Below are positions 43,802 through 54,200 of a stretch of DNA of 64,000 nt, piece after piece. Source of the DNA: Candidatus Gastranaerophilales bacterium HUM_9 (GTDB taxonomy: Bacteria > Cyanobacteriota > Vampirovibrionia > Gastranaerophilales > Gastranaerophilaceae). How positions within the stretch are numbered: position 1 is the stretch's first letter; each line of letters opens with the position of its first letter. Position numbers and translations under genes: made by a program. A model generated the notes under the pieces. It did no database searches and was not told the DNA's origin. It saw only the letters and a program-made list of their open reading frames with translations. The stretch spans positions 62,001-126,000 of the forward strand of contig DABG01000009.1 of assembly GCA_002103075.1 (NCBI GenBank). Reading direction: 5' to 3'.

Positions 43802-44605
43802 CTAAAAGAAGAACACTATTGAGAATATCAAATCCCAAATAACTATTGCAACGAACGACCAAACAACAGCCTTTGTTGTAGCAATACCAACACCTTTTGC
43901 ACCACCGTTAGCTTGATAACCACAAGTACAGCTAATCAATGCAATCGTAAAACCAAACACGACAGCCTTCAATAAAGCTACGTTCATATCTTTAAGATAC
44001 AACCCTTGCCATACAGAATCGAAGTAAGCTTTGTAACTAAGTCCAGATGCTAGATTAGAAGACACTGCACCACACAAGATTCCTACAAGTGATGCAACAA
44101 CCAAAACCGGTGGCATCATAATCACACCTGACAAAACCCTTGGTACAAACAAGTATTCAATCGGATCAACTTTTAAAACTCTTATCGCATCTATTTGTTC
44201 AGTTACACGCATTGTCGCAATCTCAGAAGCTAATGACGAACCAATCATAGATATAATCGCAAAACCTGACATAATAATTCCTGCTTCACGAACAATCAAC
44301 ATAGCCATCAAAAGCCCAACGTAGTTTCCCCCACCTTGTTTAACCATTTCACCTGCAACCTGCATTGAAACGATTATAGAGGTCATACCGACTATTGATA
44401 ATGTGATTGGTAATGAACTCACACCAAACCTTGAACATTGAGATATCAACTCATCTTTTCTTATGTTTAATTTTATAATGTGCAAAAAAACTTGAGTTGC
44501 ATAACGCACTATATCACCTATTGTTGAAACCAAGTTGACAAACTGCGTTTTAAAAGCTCTATATACAGAATATGTTACTGTTTTTTTAAAAGTAAAATCT
44601 TGCAT
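43802..44605 (-). CDS. mlaE: MlaE-type ABC transporter permease
   Basis: The permease of the MCE-associated lipid ABC transporter has about five membrane helices and the family signature around AREAG...GFAIISMIGSSLASEIAT, with RVTEQIDAIRVLKVDPIEYL and VPRVLSGVIMMPPV. The 267 residues match. A TATAAT box lies 8 nt before the ATG on the minus strand with no ribosome binding site, so transcription probably starts almost at the start codon. It is first gene of the operon. Confidence 0.92.
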   Translation of the reverse strand: MQDFTFKKTVTYSVYRAFKTQFVNLVSTIGDIVRYATQVFLHIIKLNIRKDELISQCSRFGVSSLPITLSIVGMTSIIVSMQVAGEMVKQGGGNYVGLLMAMLIVREAGIIMSGFAIISMIGSSLASEIATMRVTEQIDAIRVLKVDPIEYLFVPRVLSGVIMMPPVLVVASLVGILCGAVSSNLASGLSYKAYFDSVWQGLYLKDMNVALLKAVVFGFTIALISCTCGYQANGGAKGVGIATTKAVVWSFVAIVIWDLIFSIVFFF

Positions 44606-44724
44606 ACATTTTAATTATATCAAGCATTCAAGCTAATTCCAGTTTGTAACATTTGTTTATACGAGTAAGACGAAGTTGATTCAACATTCCCCTAAATACT
44701 TTACAGGGTCATATACAGAAAACC

Positions 44725-45648
44725 TTATTCACCCCAACCTAAATCTATCACTATCTCACCTACGGTTTCACCGTGCAAAGTCTTAATCAACTTTGATGGC
44801 TTATAATCAGACCAACCAAGTTTATTTAAAGACTCAAATACAACTAATCTTCTTGTATCCATATTGCAATCGTTTATTTTTACAACAAGTCCGTCTTTCT
44901 TTTCAGGATTAACAACTACACAAAGCCCGCCTGCACCAACTTTTGCAACAAGTCCATTTGAATTTTCTATTATTTCTGTATCTAACCTATTTTCACCGCC
45001 AATTATATATGGATTTTCTAAATACGCATTTTTAATCTTTGCATACTTCTCATCACAAAAAAGATTAATAAACCCTTTTAACATATTCTTTAAAGGCATT
45101 GATAGAATAGGCACTCCACAACCATCTTTTGTTAAAGGATAATCCTCTTTTACCTCACACAATCTGTTAATTTTTTCTTTTACTAACACTTGTAATGGGT
45201 GATTGTATTCGTCATAATTCGATATATCCCAGTCATTAACTTTGCACAAAGCTAAAAACAAAAGATGCTTTCCCACGCAATTGTTATGAAAATAATTATA
45301 TTCTTCATTATTCAATAACATCTCATCTTGTCTTGTTCTTGATAGAGGTCTATGCAATCCGCATTTTAAATCATCATATTTTAAACCAAACTTATTCAAC
45401 AAACGTTCAGCAATATCTGTATGACATTTTTCACCGGCATGAGAAGCACAACATAGAGCAATTTCCTCACTTGTCAAATCAAACTTTTTATCAATCTCAT
45501 AATCAATCATCAAAGATGCTTGCAAAGGTTTTGCACAAGACCTTAAATAATACAAAGTATTAGGTGATTCACCTCTATTTAATGTCAAAGCATATCCTGA
45601 ATGTTCTTCTTCAATCAAGCCGTTTCTTATATGTTTTATTTCTACCAT
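44725..45648 (-). CDS. L-asparaginase II family protein
   Basis: This family (the Rhizobium-type asparaginase, unrelated in fold to E. coli AnsB) hydrolyses asparagine to aspartate and ammonia. Signatures are YYLRSCAKPLQASLMID, CCASHAGEKCHTDIAERLL, the NNCVGKHLLFLALC segment, KDGCGVPILSMPL and the late LVAKVGAGGLCVVV. At 307 residues it is a little short. The ATG follows GAGGG. It is a single gene, divergent from the large protein at 45758. Confidence 0.86.
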   Translation of the reverse strand: MVEIKHIRNGLIEEEHSGYALTLNRGESPNTLYYLRSCAKPLQASLMIDYEIDKKFDLTSEEIALCCASHAGEKCHTDIAERLLNKFGLKYDDLKCGLHRPLSRTRQDEMLLNNEEYNYFHNNCVGKHLLFLALCKVNDWDISNYDEYNHPLQVLVKEKINRLCEVKEDYPLTKDGCGVPILSMPLKNMLKGFINLFCDEKYAKIKNAYLENPYIIGGENRLDTEIIENSNGLVAKVGAGGLCVVVNPEKKDGLVVKINDCNMDTRRLVVFESLNKLGWSDYKPSKLIKTLHGETVGEIVIDLGWGE

Positions 45649-45757
45649 TTTGCCCTCTGTTAAATATATTTGCTTCTTTTGTAAAATTTTAGGATAAAAA
45701 TGTAAAAATTTAAAGATTATTTAGCAATTATTTTCCTTTACAAACCTTAAAAACAGT

Positions 45758-47647
45758 ATGGGTAATGTAGGTTCTTCACAGATAGGTTCAACGTTTGATA
45801 ATGCATTTAGGCACTATCCACCTGTACAAAGACAATCTCTTGGACAGGTAAATCAGCCTACAAGCCCATCTCTACAACAATCACAACAACAAATTACCCA
45901 AAGCACTCAAAATGCTCAAAACAATCAACTTCATCAAAAACAAGAACCACAATTGCAACAATCCAATAATACAACAAATAGAGAGCCTTTAACTTCAGAA
46001 AAACAAAAAACTACCCCATACAACAATCAATATTTAGGTAGCTATTATTCATTAAACAAGAATAATTTTAAACCTATTGTTGATAAATCAAACCAAGTCA
46101 TTGTTGATACAGTAACAACTGAACCTAAAACGAACAGTGATAAACTAAAAGCAGCCGGAATAATTGCAGGAGCCGCTTGTATAATCGGTGGAATTACTCT
46201 ATTTTTAACAAAAGGTAAAACTACTAAAAAACTTACCTCATTCTTAACAGAACAATCACAAACCATTAATCAAATAATTGAAACTGTCAAATCTAATCCT
46301 CGATTTGCAAATAAATCAACACTAAAATTAACCTTGTTACAAAATATTAGCAAAGGTTTAATGATGGCTAGAGGTCTTGTATTTAATACTACACCCTTAA
46401 AAGATGTGCTTTTTGACAAGATTGTTTGTGATTTCCTTCATTTAAGAAAACCTTGTAATGCTATAACGAAAGGATTTAGAAACCTTTCTTTCTCAACAGT
46501 TAAAAACACTTATAAAAAAGCAAGCACTAATATGTCAGAAATGACAAATCTATTTACGGAAACAAACAAAGCTCTTCAATCAGGGAAAATTGCAGGAGCT
46601 AAACCTGTTTCTCAAGAAGTGATTGATACACTAAACAAAAGAACTTCTCAAATTAGTACAGAATTTAATACAAACTTCACAGAACAAGCTCTTAACACAA
46701 GAAACAACGCTGTATCAAAAATATGTAAAAACCTAAACTCTAGAGTTTATGATAAAATTTATGGAAACTTTAAGACTTTTCTTAAAGATGTAAAATCGTG
46801 GACAACTTTTATACCAGAAGCATTGATAGAAAAAGATAAAAACAAATTTTTCAACTCTATACTTTCCAAAAAACAAGTTATCACAAACAATCCACAAGAT
46901 AACTTTAAACGAATTTCTAACGCAATCTTCAAACTAGAAACGACAATAGACCCAACAGATAAAGCATCTAGAGATGTCATTAAAAATCTAAAAACACTTT
47001 CTCAAAGCTACATAGGTATTTCTGGAGCAAATGAAGCTGCTATGAGAAAAGAAATATCAGCCCAAATCAACAAAATTTTAAAAAGCGGAAAAGTTATTTC
47101 TAAAGATGTAAACTATCCACCAGAAAAAGCAAAAGAAATAAAATCACTCATAAATGAAATTGGAAACGTAATTAATACCGACAAGAAAGGACTTGTAGAA
47201 GAACTTTTAACAACATATAAAGAAATTCTTCCTCCAGAAGAATATGCAAAACTAAAATCTACAGCACAGAAAGCTGTAAACAGCCTAAACTCTGCAACAA
47301 AACTAGAAGGCTCAGAATACGTTGACAAGGTTCGTGACCTGACAGATGGTTCAGCACTAACTGATGTTGTTCTAAGTATGGCATTACCGCTTGTTTCAAC
47401 ATCAATTGCAGTTTCAGCTGCTGACACAAAAGAGAAAAAACAATCAGTTGCACTAAAATACGGTATCCCTATTATATCAGGTGCCATAACCTCAACAATT
47501 GCAACTGTTAAACTAGTATCAGGCGGAAAATCTCTTGCTCTAGGTCTTATATCAACACTTATAACAAACCAAATTTGTGAACGTATTGATGAAAAACTAA
47601 AACAAAAATCTCAAAAAAATTCTAATCCGAACTCAAATATTTCATGA
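45758..47647 (+). CDS. Large protein with Gln-rich N-terminus and hydrophobic segments, function unknown
   Basis: No family is recognised. Residues 1-100 are a polar Gln/Asn/Pro/Ser-rich tail (LQQSQQQITQSTQNAQNNQL). A hydrophobic segment follows at about 132-150 (AAGIIAGAACIIGGITLFL), then 370 residues of mostly helical, Lys/Asn/Thr-rich sequence. Near the C-terminus are two more hydrophobic stretches (LTDVVLSMALPLVSTSIAVS and KYGIPIISGAITSTIATVKL). There is no Sec signal. The layout is like a membrane-inserting effector or translocator, but this is speculation. The ATG has no clear ribosome binding site. nudix starts 12 nt after its stop. Confidence 0.75.
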   Translation: MGNVGSSQIGSTFDNAFRHYPPVQRQSLGQVNQPTSPSLQQSQQQITQSTQNAQNNQLHQKQEPQLQQSNNTTNREPLTSEKQKTTPYNNQYLGSYYSLNKNNFKPIVDKSNQVIVDTVTTEPKTNSDKLKAAGIIAGAACIIGGITLFLTKGKTTKKLTSFLTEQSQTINQIIETVKSNPRFANKSTLKLTLLQNISKGLMMARGLVFNTTPLKDVLFDKIVCDFLHLRKPCNAITKGFRNLSFSTVKNTYKKASTNMSEMTNLFTETNKALQSGKIAGAKPVSQEVIDTLNKRTSQISTEFNTNFTEQALNTRNNAVSKICKNLNSRVYDKIYGNFKTFLKDVKSWTTFIPEALIEKDKNKFFNSILSKKQVITNNPQDNFKRISNAIFKLETTIDPTDKASRDVIKNLKTLSQSYIGISGANEAAMRKEISAQINKILKSGKVISKDVNYPPEKAKEIKSLINEIGNVINTDKKGLVEELLTTYKEILPPEEYAKLKSTAQKAVNSLNSATKLEGSEYVDKVRDLTDGSALTDVVLSMALPLVSTSIAVSAADTKEKKQSVALKYGIPIISGAITSTIATVKLVSGGKSLALGLISTLITNQICERIDEKLKQKSQKNSNPNSNIS

Positions 47648-47653
47648 TAAAAT
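47645..47653 (+). promoter_or_regulatory. Extended -10 box 6 nt before the NUDIX ATG (leaderless start candidate)
   Basis: TGATAAAAT (TGn plus TAAAAT), then AATAGT, then ATG. It overlaps the stop codon of the upstream large protein gene. Confidence 0.45.
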
Positions 47654-47659
47654 AATAGT

Positions 47660-48193
47660 ATGGAATTTGAAGAAAAAACACTATCATCAGAATACGTTTT
47701 TAGAGGAAAAGTGATTGACGTTAAACGTGACGACATACTTGTATCTAACGGTCACAAGTCTATCAGAGAGGTGGTTGAACACTCTGGCGGAGTTGTTATT
47801 CTTGCAATAAAAGATAATAAAATCTTGACGGTAAACCAATTTAGATACCCAATTAAAACTACTTCTATCGAGCTTCCTGCTGGAAAACTTGAAATTGGTG
47901 AAAATCCAGATTTTGCATCAAAAAGAGAACTTGAAGAAGAAACTGGATATATTGCTAAAAAATGGAAATCACTTGGGTATATTTACACTTCTGTTGGTTT
48001 CTGTAATGAAAAACTTTATCTTTACCTCGCAACAGATTTAGAATACAAACAAGTTAATCCTGATGAAGATGAAATAATTGAAGCAAAAGAATATCCAATA
48101 AAAGAAGTCTTTGAAATGATTGATAACGGTAAAATAAACGATGCAAAAACATTATGTGCATTGTTAAGAGCGAGAGAATACATAAATGATTAA
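47660..48193 (+). CDS. NUDIX hydrolase, ADP-ribose pyrophosphatase-like
   Basis: NUDIX enzymes cleave nucleoside diphosphates linked to another group. The Nudix box is recognised as GKLEIGENPDFASKRELEEE-TG, preceded by VNQFRYPIKTTSIELPAG. This pattern is typical of ADP-ribose pyrophosphatases (YqkG/NudF type). The 177 residues match. An extended -10 (TGATAAAAT) ends 6 nt before the ATG, suggesting a leaderless transcript. The HAD gene overlaps its end by 8 nt. Confidence 0.9.
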   Translation: MEFEEKTLSSEYVFRGKVIDVKRDDILVSNGHKSIREVVEHSGGVVILAIKDNKILTVNQFRYPIKTTSIELPAGKLEIGENPDFASKRELEEETGYIAKKWKSLGYIYTSVGFCNEKLYLYLATDLEYKQVNPDEDEIIEAKEYPIKEVFEMIDNGKINDAKTLCALLRAREYIND

Positions 48194-48989
48194 ATTAGTA
48201 GCTACAGATATTGATGGAACTATACTTGGACAAAGCAGAGTTTTTACAAAAGGTCTTTTAAATTGTTTAAAAGAGCTTGAAGAAAACGGTATAAAAGTTG
48301 TACTTGTAACAGGACGTATGCACACAGCCGCAAAAAGAATTGTAAACGAGTTAGGACTAAAAACACCTGTTGTATCATATAATGGCGGATATATTGTTGA
48401 TGCAAATGACAGAGTTTTATATGAAGAACTTTTACCGGAAGAAACTGTTGACAGAATTATAAATTGGGCACATAAAAATAATGTCCATTTAAATTTTTAC
48501 GCTAATGAAACTTTATACGCTGAAAATGATAATTATGAAATTCAACGTTATGCAGAATATCAAAAGTTAGATTACGTAATTAAGTCATTCAGTGAGCTTC
48601 CTCACAACAATGTTCACAAATTACTTGGTATAGACTTCAAAGATGCAAACCGAGTTACAGGTTGGGTTGAAGAAATGAAGAAAGAATTTCCTGAATTAAG
48701 TATAGTAAAATCGACTCCATTTTTCTGCGAATTTTCAACAAAAAATGCGACAAAATATTGTGCAGTAAAATTTTTACAAAAATATTGGGGCTTAAACAAT
48801 GACGAGATTTTGACTATCGGCGATCAAGATAACGATATTGAACTTTTAAAAGCTGGTGAAATAAGTGTTGCGATGGGTAATGCTTCTAACAACCTAAAAC
48901 GATATGCAGACTATATAACAGATACTGTAGAAAACGACGGATTTGTTAAAGCGATTGAAAAATTTGTTTTAGAAAGGACTGAAGCATAA
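48186..48989 (+). CDS. Cof-type HAD-superfamily phosphatase
   Basis: Cof-like HAD phosphatases dephosphorylate sugar phosphates and cofactors. The four HAD motifs are present: nucleophile ATDIDGTIL, motif II VLVTGRM, the Lys in motif III (CAVKFL) and motif [27 protein letters not shown] (shown by its parts GDQDND and VAMGNAS). The C2-type cap lies between residues 80 and 185. Substrate is unknown. It overlaps the nudix stop and its stop overlaps the ispF ATG by one base, forming one unit. Confidence 0.9.
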   Translation: MIKLVATDIDGTILGQSRVFTKGLLNCLKELEENGIKVVLVTGRMHTAAKRIVNELGLKTPVVSYNGGYIVDANDRVLYEELLPEETVDRIINWAHKNNVHLNFYANETLYAENDNYEIQRYAEYQKLDYVIKSFSELPHNNVHKLLGIDFKDANRVTGWVEEMKKEFPELSIVKSTPFFCEFSTKNATKYCAVKFLQKYWGLNNDEILTIGDQDNDIELLKAGEISVAMGNASNNLKRYADYITDTVENDGFVKAIEKFVLERTEA

Positions 48990-49483
48990 TGACAAACACT
49001 TTGTTACCGTTTAGAGTTGGAATAGGTTATGATATCCACAGACTTGTTGAAAACAGAGATTTAATTCTTGGTGGAATAAAAATACCTTATGAAAAAGGTT
49101 TGCTTGGTCATTCTGATGCAGATGTACTTATTCACGCAATAATAGATGCTCTTTTAGGAGCTTTGAATTTACAAGATATTGGGACATTATTTCCAGATAC
49201 AGACCCTAAATACAAAGGAGCAGATAGCACTTTATTATTAAAATCGGTAATGGAACTTGTCACAGAAAAAGGATATAAGATAGGAAATATTGATTCAAAC
49301 ATTATCGCACAAGCACCTAAAATGATGCCACATATTCCAGCTATAAAACAAAAACTTGCAGAGGTTATGAAGATTGATGCTGATTTAATTTCTGTAAAAG
49401 CGAAAACAAAAGAAAAACTTGATTCAGTAGGCGAAAAACTAGCGATTGAAACGAACGCAGTTGTTTTACTTTACAAAATATAG
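48989..49483 (+). CDS. ispF: 2-C-methyl-D-erythritol 2,4-cyclodiphosphate synthase
   Basis: IspF makes the cyclic diphosphate intermediate of the MEP pathway. Signatures are [57 protein letters not shown] and the late [11 protein letters not shown]. The metal-binding Asp and His (DIHR) and the catalytic HSDAD are intact. The 164 residues match. It is the third gene of the nudix-HAD-ispF-gloA unit. Confidence 0.96.
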   Translation: MTNTLLPFRVGIGYDIHRLVENRDLILGGIKIPYEKGLLGHSDADVLIHAIIDALLGALNLQDIGTLFPDTDPKYKGADSTLLLKSVMELVTEKGYKIGNIDSNIIAQAPKMMPHIPAIKQKLAEVMKIDADLISVKAKTKEKLDSVGEKLAIETNAVVLLYKI

Positions 49484-49495
49484 AAAGGATTCCAA

Positions 49496-49879
49496 ATGAA
49501 ATTTTTACATTCAATGATAAGAGTAAAAGATATCGATGCTTCTCTAAAGTTTTATACAGAACTTTTAAATATGAAACTTGCAGACAAGAAAAGACTAGAA
49601 GATTGCACATTGTATTTTTTGTCTGACGAAGAAAACACTTGTCAGATTGAATTGACTCATAACGACGAAACTCCTGAAAATGGATATGAAAACGGTAATG
49701 GATTTGGACACTTTGGATTTAGCTGTGATGACCTTGATAAATTCGGTGAAAAACTTCATTCATTAGGTTATGAATATTTATATGAACCTTTTGATTTAAC
49801 AGGAAAAGGTACAAAGATTGCGTTTGTAAAAGACCCAGATGGATACGAAATTGAACTTATCGAAAAAGTTGTTTGGTAA
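49496..49879 (+). CDS. gloA: Lactoylglutathione lyase (glyoxalase I)
   Basis: GloA isomerises the hemithioacetal of methylglyoxal. The two beta-alpha-beta modules of the VOC superfamily are seen: LHSMIRVKDIDASLKFYTEL and later GFGHFGFSCDDLDKFGEKL. Metal ligands are His5 in the first strand, the Glu in CQIELTHN, the His in GHFGF and the Glu in DGYEIELIE. The 127 residues match. An AGAAAGG ribosome binding site precedes the ATG, and it is last in the unit. Confidence 0.93.
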   Translation: MKFLHSMIRVKDIDASLKFYTELLNMKLADKKRLEDCTLYFLSDEENTCQIELTHNDETPENGYENGNGFGHFGFSCDDLDKFGEKLHSLGYEYLYEPFDLTGKGTKIAFVKDPDGYEIELIEKVVW

Positions 49880-50262
49880 GAGAGTTTATATCTAAAATGC
49901 ACGCAGGGATTCCGAAACTGTCTTGGATTATTGTTTCACTTACCTCTCATAAAACAATACTTAATTGTTTTATTCGGCAGAGTACAAAATCCGCAGTTCG
50001 GAATGACTGTTTATATTATATTTTAGTCATCCTGAATTTATTTCAGGATCCCACTAAACATATTTTGTTGGGGTGGAAACCCCAACCTACAATTTACAGA
50101 ACTATTGGTTTATTGATTGCCGCACTTACTACATTACAAACCGTTCAATCCGCCGCAATGACAGATTATTAACTTCATATTAAAATTATATAAACAAAAC
50201 CTTGTTTTCAATTTATTTATATTATACTAATAAGGTAGATTAGAATAAGATGGGAGATAAAA
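49880..50262. repeat. REP-like repeat region R3 upstream of lpxA
   Basis: The 383-nt gap holds an element starting ACGCAGGGATTCCGAAACTG (49901) with its inverted partner CAGTTCGGAATGAC (near 49994-50007). From 50027 there is a block GTCATCCTGAATTTATTTC onward, and 50030-50219 is nearly duplicated at 54780-54931, with a deletion of about 40 nt in the second copy. The gap ends with the lpxA promoter and GGGAG ribosome binding site. A 99-codon open frame across the repeat is not a gene. Confidence 0.8.
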
Positions 50263-51066
50263 ATGATTGACAAAACTGCAATTATAGACCCTTCAGCAGT
50301 CATCGCAGAAGATGCTATAATAGGTCCTAATGTAATTATTGGTAAAAACGTAAAAATTGGTGCAAGAACAAGAGTTATTGCAAACGCATATATTGAACAC
50401 GCAGAAATTGGCGAAGATTGTACTATTAGCCCATTTGCAACAATCGGTTCTGAGCCTCAAGATTTAGGTTACAAAGGTGAAGAAACAAAAGTTGTAATTG
50501 GTAACGGTACAATTATCAAAGAAAACGTAACAATCCACAGAGGTGCAGCTTGTGGCGATTTCACAACAAGAGTTGGTAACAAATGTTTGTTAATGGTTGG
50601 TTCTCACGTTGCTCACAACTGCGTGCTAGATGACGAAGTTATCTTAGCTAACCTTGTAACATTAGGTGGTCACGTTCACGTTGGATTTGGTGCTTTTGTT
50701 GGGGGAATGAGTGTATTCCATCAAAACATCAGAATTGGCAAAATGGCAATTATCAGTGGTTTCTCTGCTGCAAGACAAGACATTCTTCCTTACTCAAAAG
50801 GCGAAGGTCGTCCACCTGTTGCTAGAGGACTAAATGTTGTAGCTCTAAAACGTAGAGGTTACTCTATGGCTGATATCGACGTTGCTCGTCATGCTTTCAA
50901 ATACTTGATTTCTCCAAACTACAACACAACTCAAGCTATTGAAAAAATTAGAGAAGAAGGCAAAGTGAACAGCATTGTTGAAGATATGATTGAATTCGTT
51001 CAAACATCTAAACGTGGTGTTACATTAAAATCATATAAAACTGGTGCTCAAGCATTAGCAGAATAA
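50263..51066 (+). CDS. lpxA: Acyl-ACP:UDP-N-acetylglucosamine O-acyltransferase
   Basis: LpxA catalyses the first step of lipid A synthesis. The left-handed beta-helix hexapeptide repeats fill residues 1-185 (IIGPNVIIGKNVKIGARTRV). The core motif SEPQDLGYKGEETKVVIGNG matches LpxA closely. The catalytic His is His118 in SHVAHNC, with His115 before it, and the late GLNVVALKRRGYS is typical of the C-terminal helical domain. The 267 residues match. A GGGAG precedes the ATG. Elsewhere lpxA commonly lies with fabZ and lpxD/B, but here it stands alone between repeats and family gene 3. Confidence 0.93.
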   Translation: MIDKTAIIDPSAVIAEDAIIGPNVIIGKNVKIGARTRVIANAYIEHAEIGEDCTISPFATIGSEPQDLGYKGEETKVVIGNGTIIKENVTIHRGAACGDFTTRVGNKCLLMVGSHVAHNCVLDDEVILANLVTLGGHVHVGFGAFVGGMSVFHQNIRIGKMAIISGFSAARQDILPYSKGEGRPPVARGLNVVALKRRGYSMADIDVARHAFKYLISPNYNTTQAIEKIREEGKVNSIVEDMIEFVQTSKRGVTLKSYKTGAQALAE

Positions 51067-51100
51067 TAACTTTATAATTTATTAAAAATAAAATTAAAAG

Positions 51101-51128
51101 AGTCGAGGAATAATTTCTCGACTTTTTT
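51101..51128 (+). terminator. Intrinsic terminator of lpxA
   Basis: AGTCGAG pairs with CTCGACT around a 9-nt loop, then TTTTT and a T-rich run. A mutated copy of this hairpin lies at 54949-54976 after family gene 3. Confidence 0.8.
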
Positions 51129-51227
51129 ATTATTAATTTCTGTAACAAACGATTATTAAGAACTGTAACAATTTTAATAAAAAATAGGCATTTTTTGTAA
51201 AATTTTGTAACGAAAAATGCGCGAATT

Positions 51228-51257
51228 TTGACATTTTTCTAAAGAAATCATTAATAA
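51228..51257 (+). promoter_or_regulatory. Promoter of family gene 3
   Basis: TTGACA (51228-51233) and TAATAA (51252-51257) are 18 bp apart, leaving a leader of about 30 nt with AAAGGAA before the ATG. The upstream region has three TGTAAC motifs, paralogous to the region before gene 4. Confidence 0.5.
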
Positions 51258-51296
51258 TGACGTAGATATAACCATAGGGAAAAGGAACGTTCACTT

Positions 51297-54200
51297 ATGG
51301 GTATGTCATCATCACAAGCAAGGCTGCTAACCTTAACAAGCAGACTTCATAGCATTGAACACAAGGCTCAAAGAATTGAAGCCGAAAAATTGCGTTTGGC
51401 TAATGATTCTGAACGTGTTTATGAAGACTACCTAAATGCCCTAGACGCAACTAAAATCCAATACAGTGCTTTAACTCAAAATGGCACAATGACATTTATA
51501 GACGCTACCCTAAACGCTCTTGAAAACGGTGCTGTTCCATCATATAACGGCGAAACTTCAAAAAATACTTTTTTACTTTATGATGGTGCTAACAACAAAG
51601 TTCTTATCACACAAGAATTTGCTGATGAATACGGTATCACTGGTGGTAATGCACAAAAACTTGGTTCTCTTGATGACTACTTAACAGATCACGGTTGCAC
51701 AAAAGTTGAAGATATGAACACTATCATCAACACAAACTATTCTGATATCAAATCAGTTACACCTGTTAGAAATCAACTTGTTTCAAACACAAGCACTTCA
51801 ACAGTAATTGACCCTAGTTCATACACTATAAGCGGAAACTTATCTAAACCTGTTGATTCATCATCAGCAGCAACAACAAGCTACAATGTTACAGGTACTG
51901 CACCTAGCGTTTCTTCTGTTGCTGGCGTTCCTACTCTAAACAAAAAAACAGTTATTACTTCTGGTGTTGATGCTTCTAGCAAAACAATGAACGTAACTTC
52001 AAGCAGCAAAACAGAAACAACAAAATTTGACTACCTAATCCCTGCAAACCAATCATTCAATAAAATCACTGGCAAAACATATTCATTCGCTGAAGATGAA
52101 TTAAACATGACTATGCAACAACTATCTGATAAATATGGTTGGAACTGGAAATTCGATGATACAGTAGATGAAAAAGGTAAACAATTGAATGAATTAACAA
52201 CTTATGGTTATTCCTTAAATGATGTTACTTTATCTCATAATTATGGTTTAAACCATAAACAAACTATCAGTACTGATAAATTTGTTTACTCTGCAAACAC
52301 AACTGTTACAGAATTATTAAACCATATTGCAAGTTTATCTTCAGATGTAACTTATGATGGAAATGGTACTTTGACTGCAAATAATACAGAATTACAATTT
52401 TCAAGCAATGATGATGCAAGACCTGGAACTTTTCCTAGTTATCAATTAGAAACATACCTAAATCATTGTACCCATAGCGATATAACAAGTTCTGATAAAA
52501 TAACACTTTCTTCTAGTACAAAGATTAAAGATTTATTATGTACTAATTCAGGAGGCACCTATGGTGACTTTAGAATTTATGATCCAAATGGAAAAACAAT
52601 AGACTGTACATTTTCTTATTATCCTACTCATGAGCACAAAAGCTCTAGCACACCAGATGATAATATGACTTATGCTCAATATTTAGATTATTTAAAAGAA
52701 GACCCTGAGTTAAAAGCAGCTGGTTTTACTTGGTGGGAAGATTCAGAAGGTGTTCATACATCTATTGGTAACGGCTATAAAATTGCACAATTGACATATT
52801 TAGATGATGTTAATGGAGAACTTACAGATGAAAAAACTACAACAAATACTACTTCTGTAGAATTAAATAGAAATGCTATTGCAGAAAATATTTACTTAGC
52901 TCGTTCTATCGTAAACGGTACAAAAGCTTATGATTATAACGCTAATCACACTACATCTATTAACGCTATTCTTACAGAAATGCAAAATGCTTACAATGGT
53001 TACGCAACTAATGAAAATAAACGTCAATTAACATTATTCAGCGAAGAATTATCAACAGCTTTGGTTTCTGGCAACAAAACTCAAATTCAAAATGCATTAG
53101 CAAAACTTGGTCAAACAATTACATCTGATAAATACGCTCAAAATGGTGCTGAAACAAGAACTGAAACTGGAAACAACAATAATAAAACAATTACAATCAA
53201 CAAGACTGTAAACAATGTTACTTACACATTCAATGATTCAAATGTTTCAATCACTCCAAACACAACAGAAGTTAATGATGGTCAAACTGAAAACCCTGGT
53301 ACATTAACTGTTGGTAGCAACTCTGATATGGAAAAATATTTAGCTTACAAATTATACCAATACAACAATGGTCAATCTTATGAAAACTACTTAGCAAGCA
53401 TTCAAGGTCAAAGCTACAACGCATACCAATTAGCTGAATTGGTTGAAAATTTTGATTCTTACAAAACTCAATTAGTTGCAGGTAATAACCTAAAATCATC
53501 ATTAACAAAATATGATTCAACACACTATAATTTAAACCAAACTAATAGCAACAGCTACAATGTAACTAATACTTCAACTGCTGCATCATACAACGTTACT
53601 GTTGCAAACACTGATGATATCTTAGATAGATTAGCTTACGATATTTACACAAAACAAGGTTCAACTGGTAACCCTAACACAATTAAAACTCAATTAAGAA
53701 CTGCTTTAAACGACCAACAATTAGCAAGTTTAAGTTCTTTCTACGGCACCGGTTCTTGGAACACAATCGTAAATAACTTATCTAACAATATGACAGCGGC
53801 TTCTGTTTCAGCTTTCACTACAAAATATGATGGCTACAACATCACATACAAAACATCAAATGATGTAACAATCAATGAATCTCCAAACAGCCACCAAGAA
53901 ACTACAAAAGGTAGAGTTAATGTTCCAACAATCAAAGGTATCGCTTCAAACCTAGCTGTAGCTTTCAGAAAAGCTGGTAAAACAATTGATGAAACTGAAC
54001 TTAGACAAAAACTTGAAGCAAAATACGGTACAGATAACGATACTAACAATCTAACTTTAGCAAACATCAATGAAGTTGTTTGTGATTACTTAACAAATGG
54101 CAACAACGCTGGTATCGACAATATCTATAACAACATCTATAACGGTTCAGCTTTGACAATAGCTTCAACTTATACAGCAGATAAATTTGTTGCTAAAAGA

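Noticed and set aside
49873..50172. Open frame of 99 codons after gloA
   Set aside because: It runs across REP-like repeat DNA duplicated at 54.8 kb, has no credible ribosome binding site or domain, and is not kept open in the second copy.
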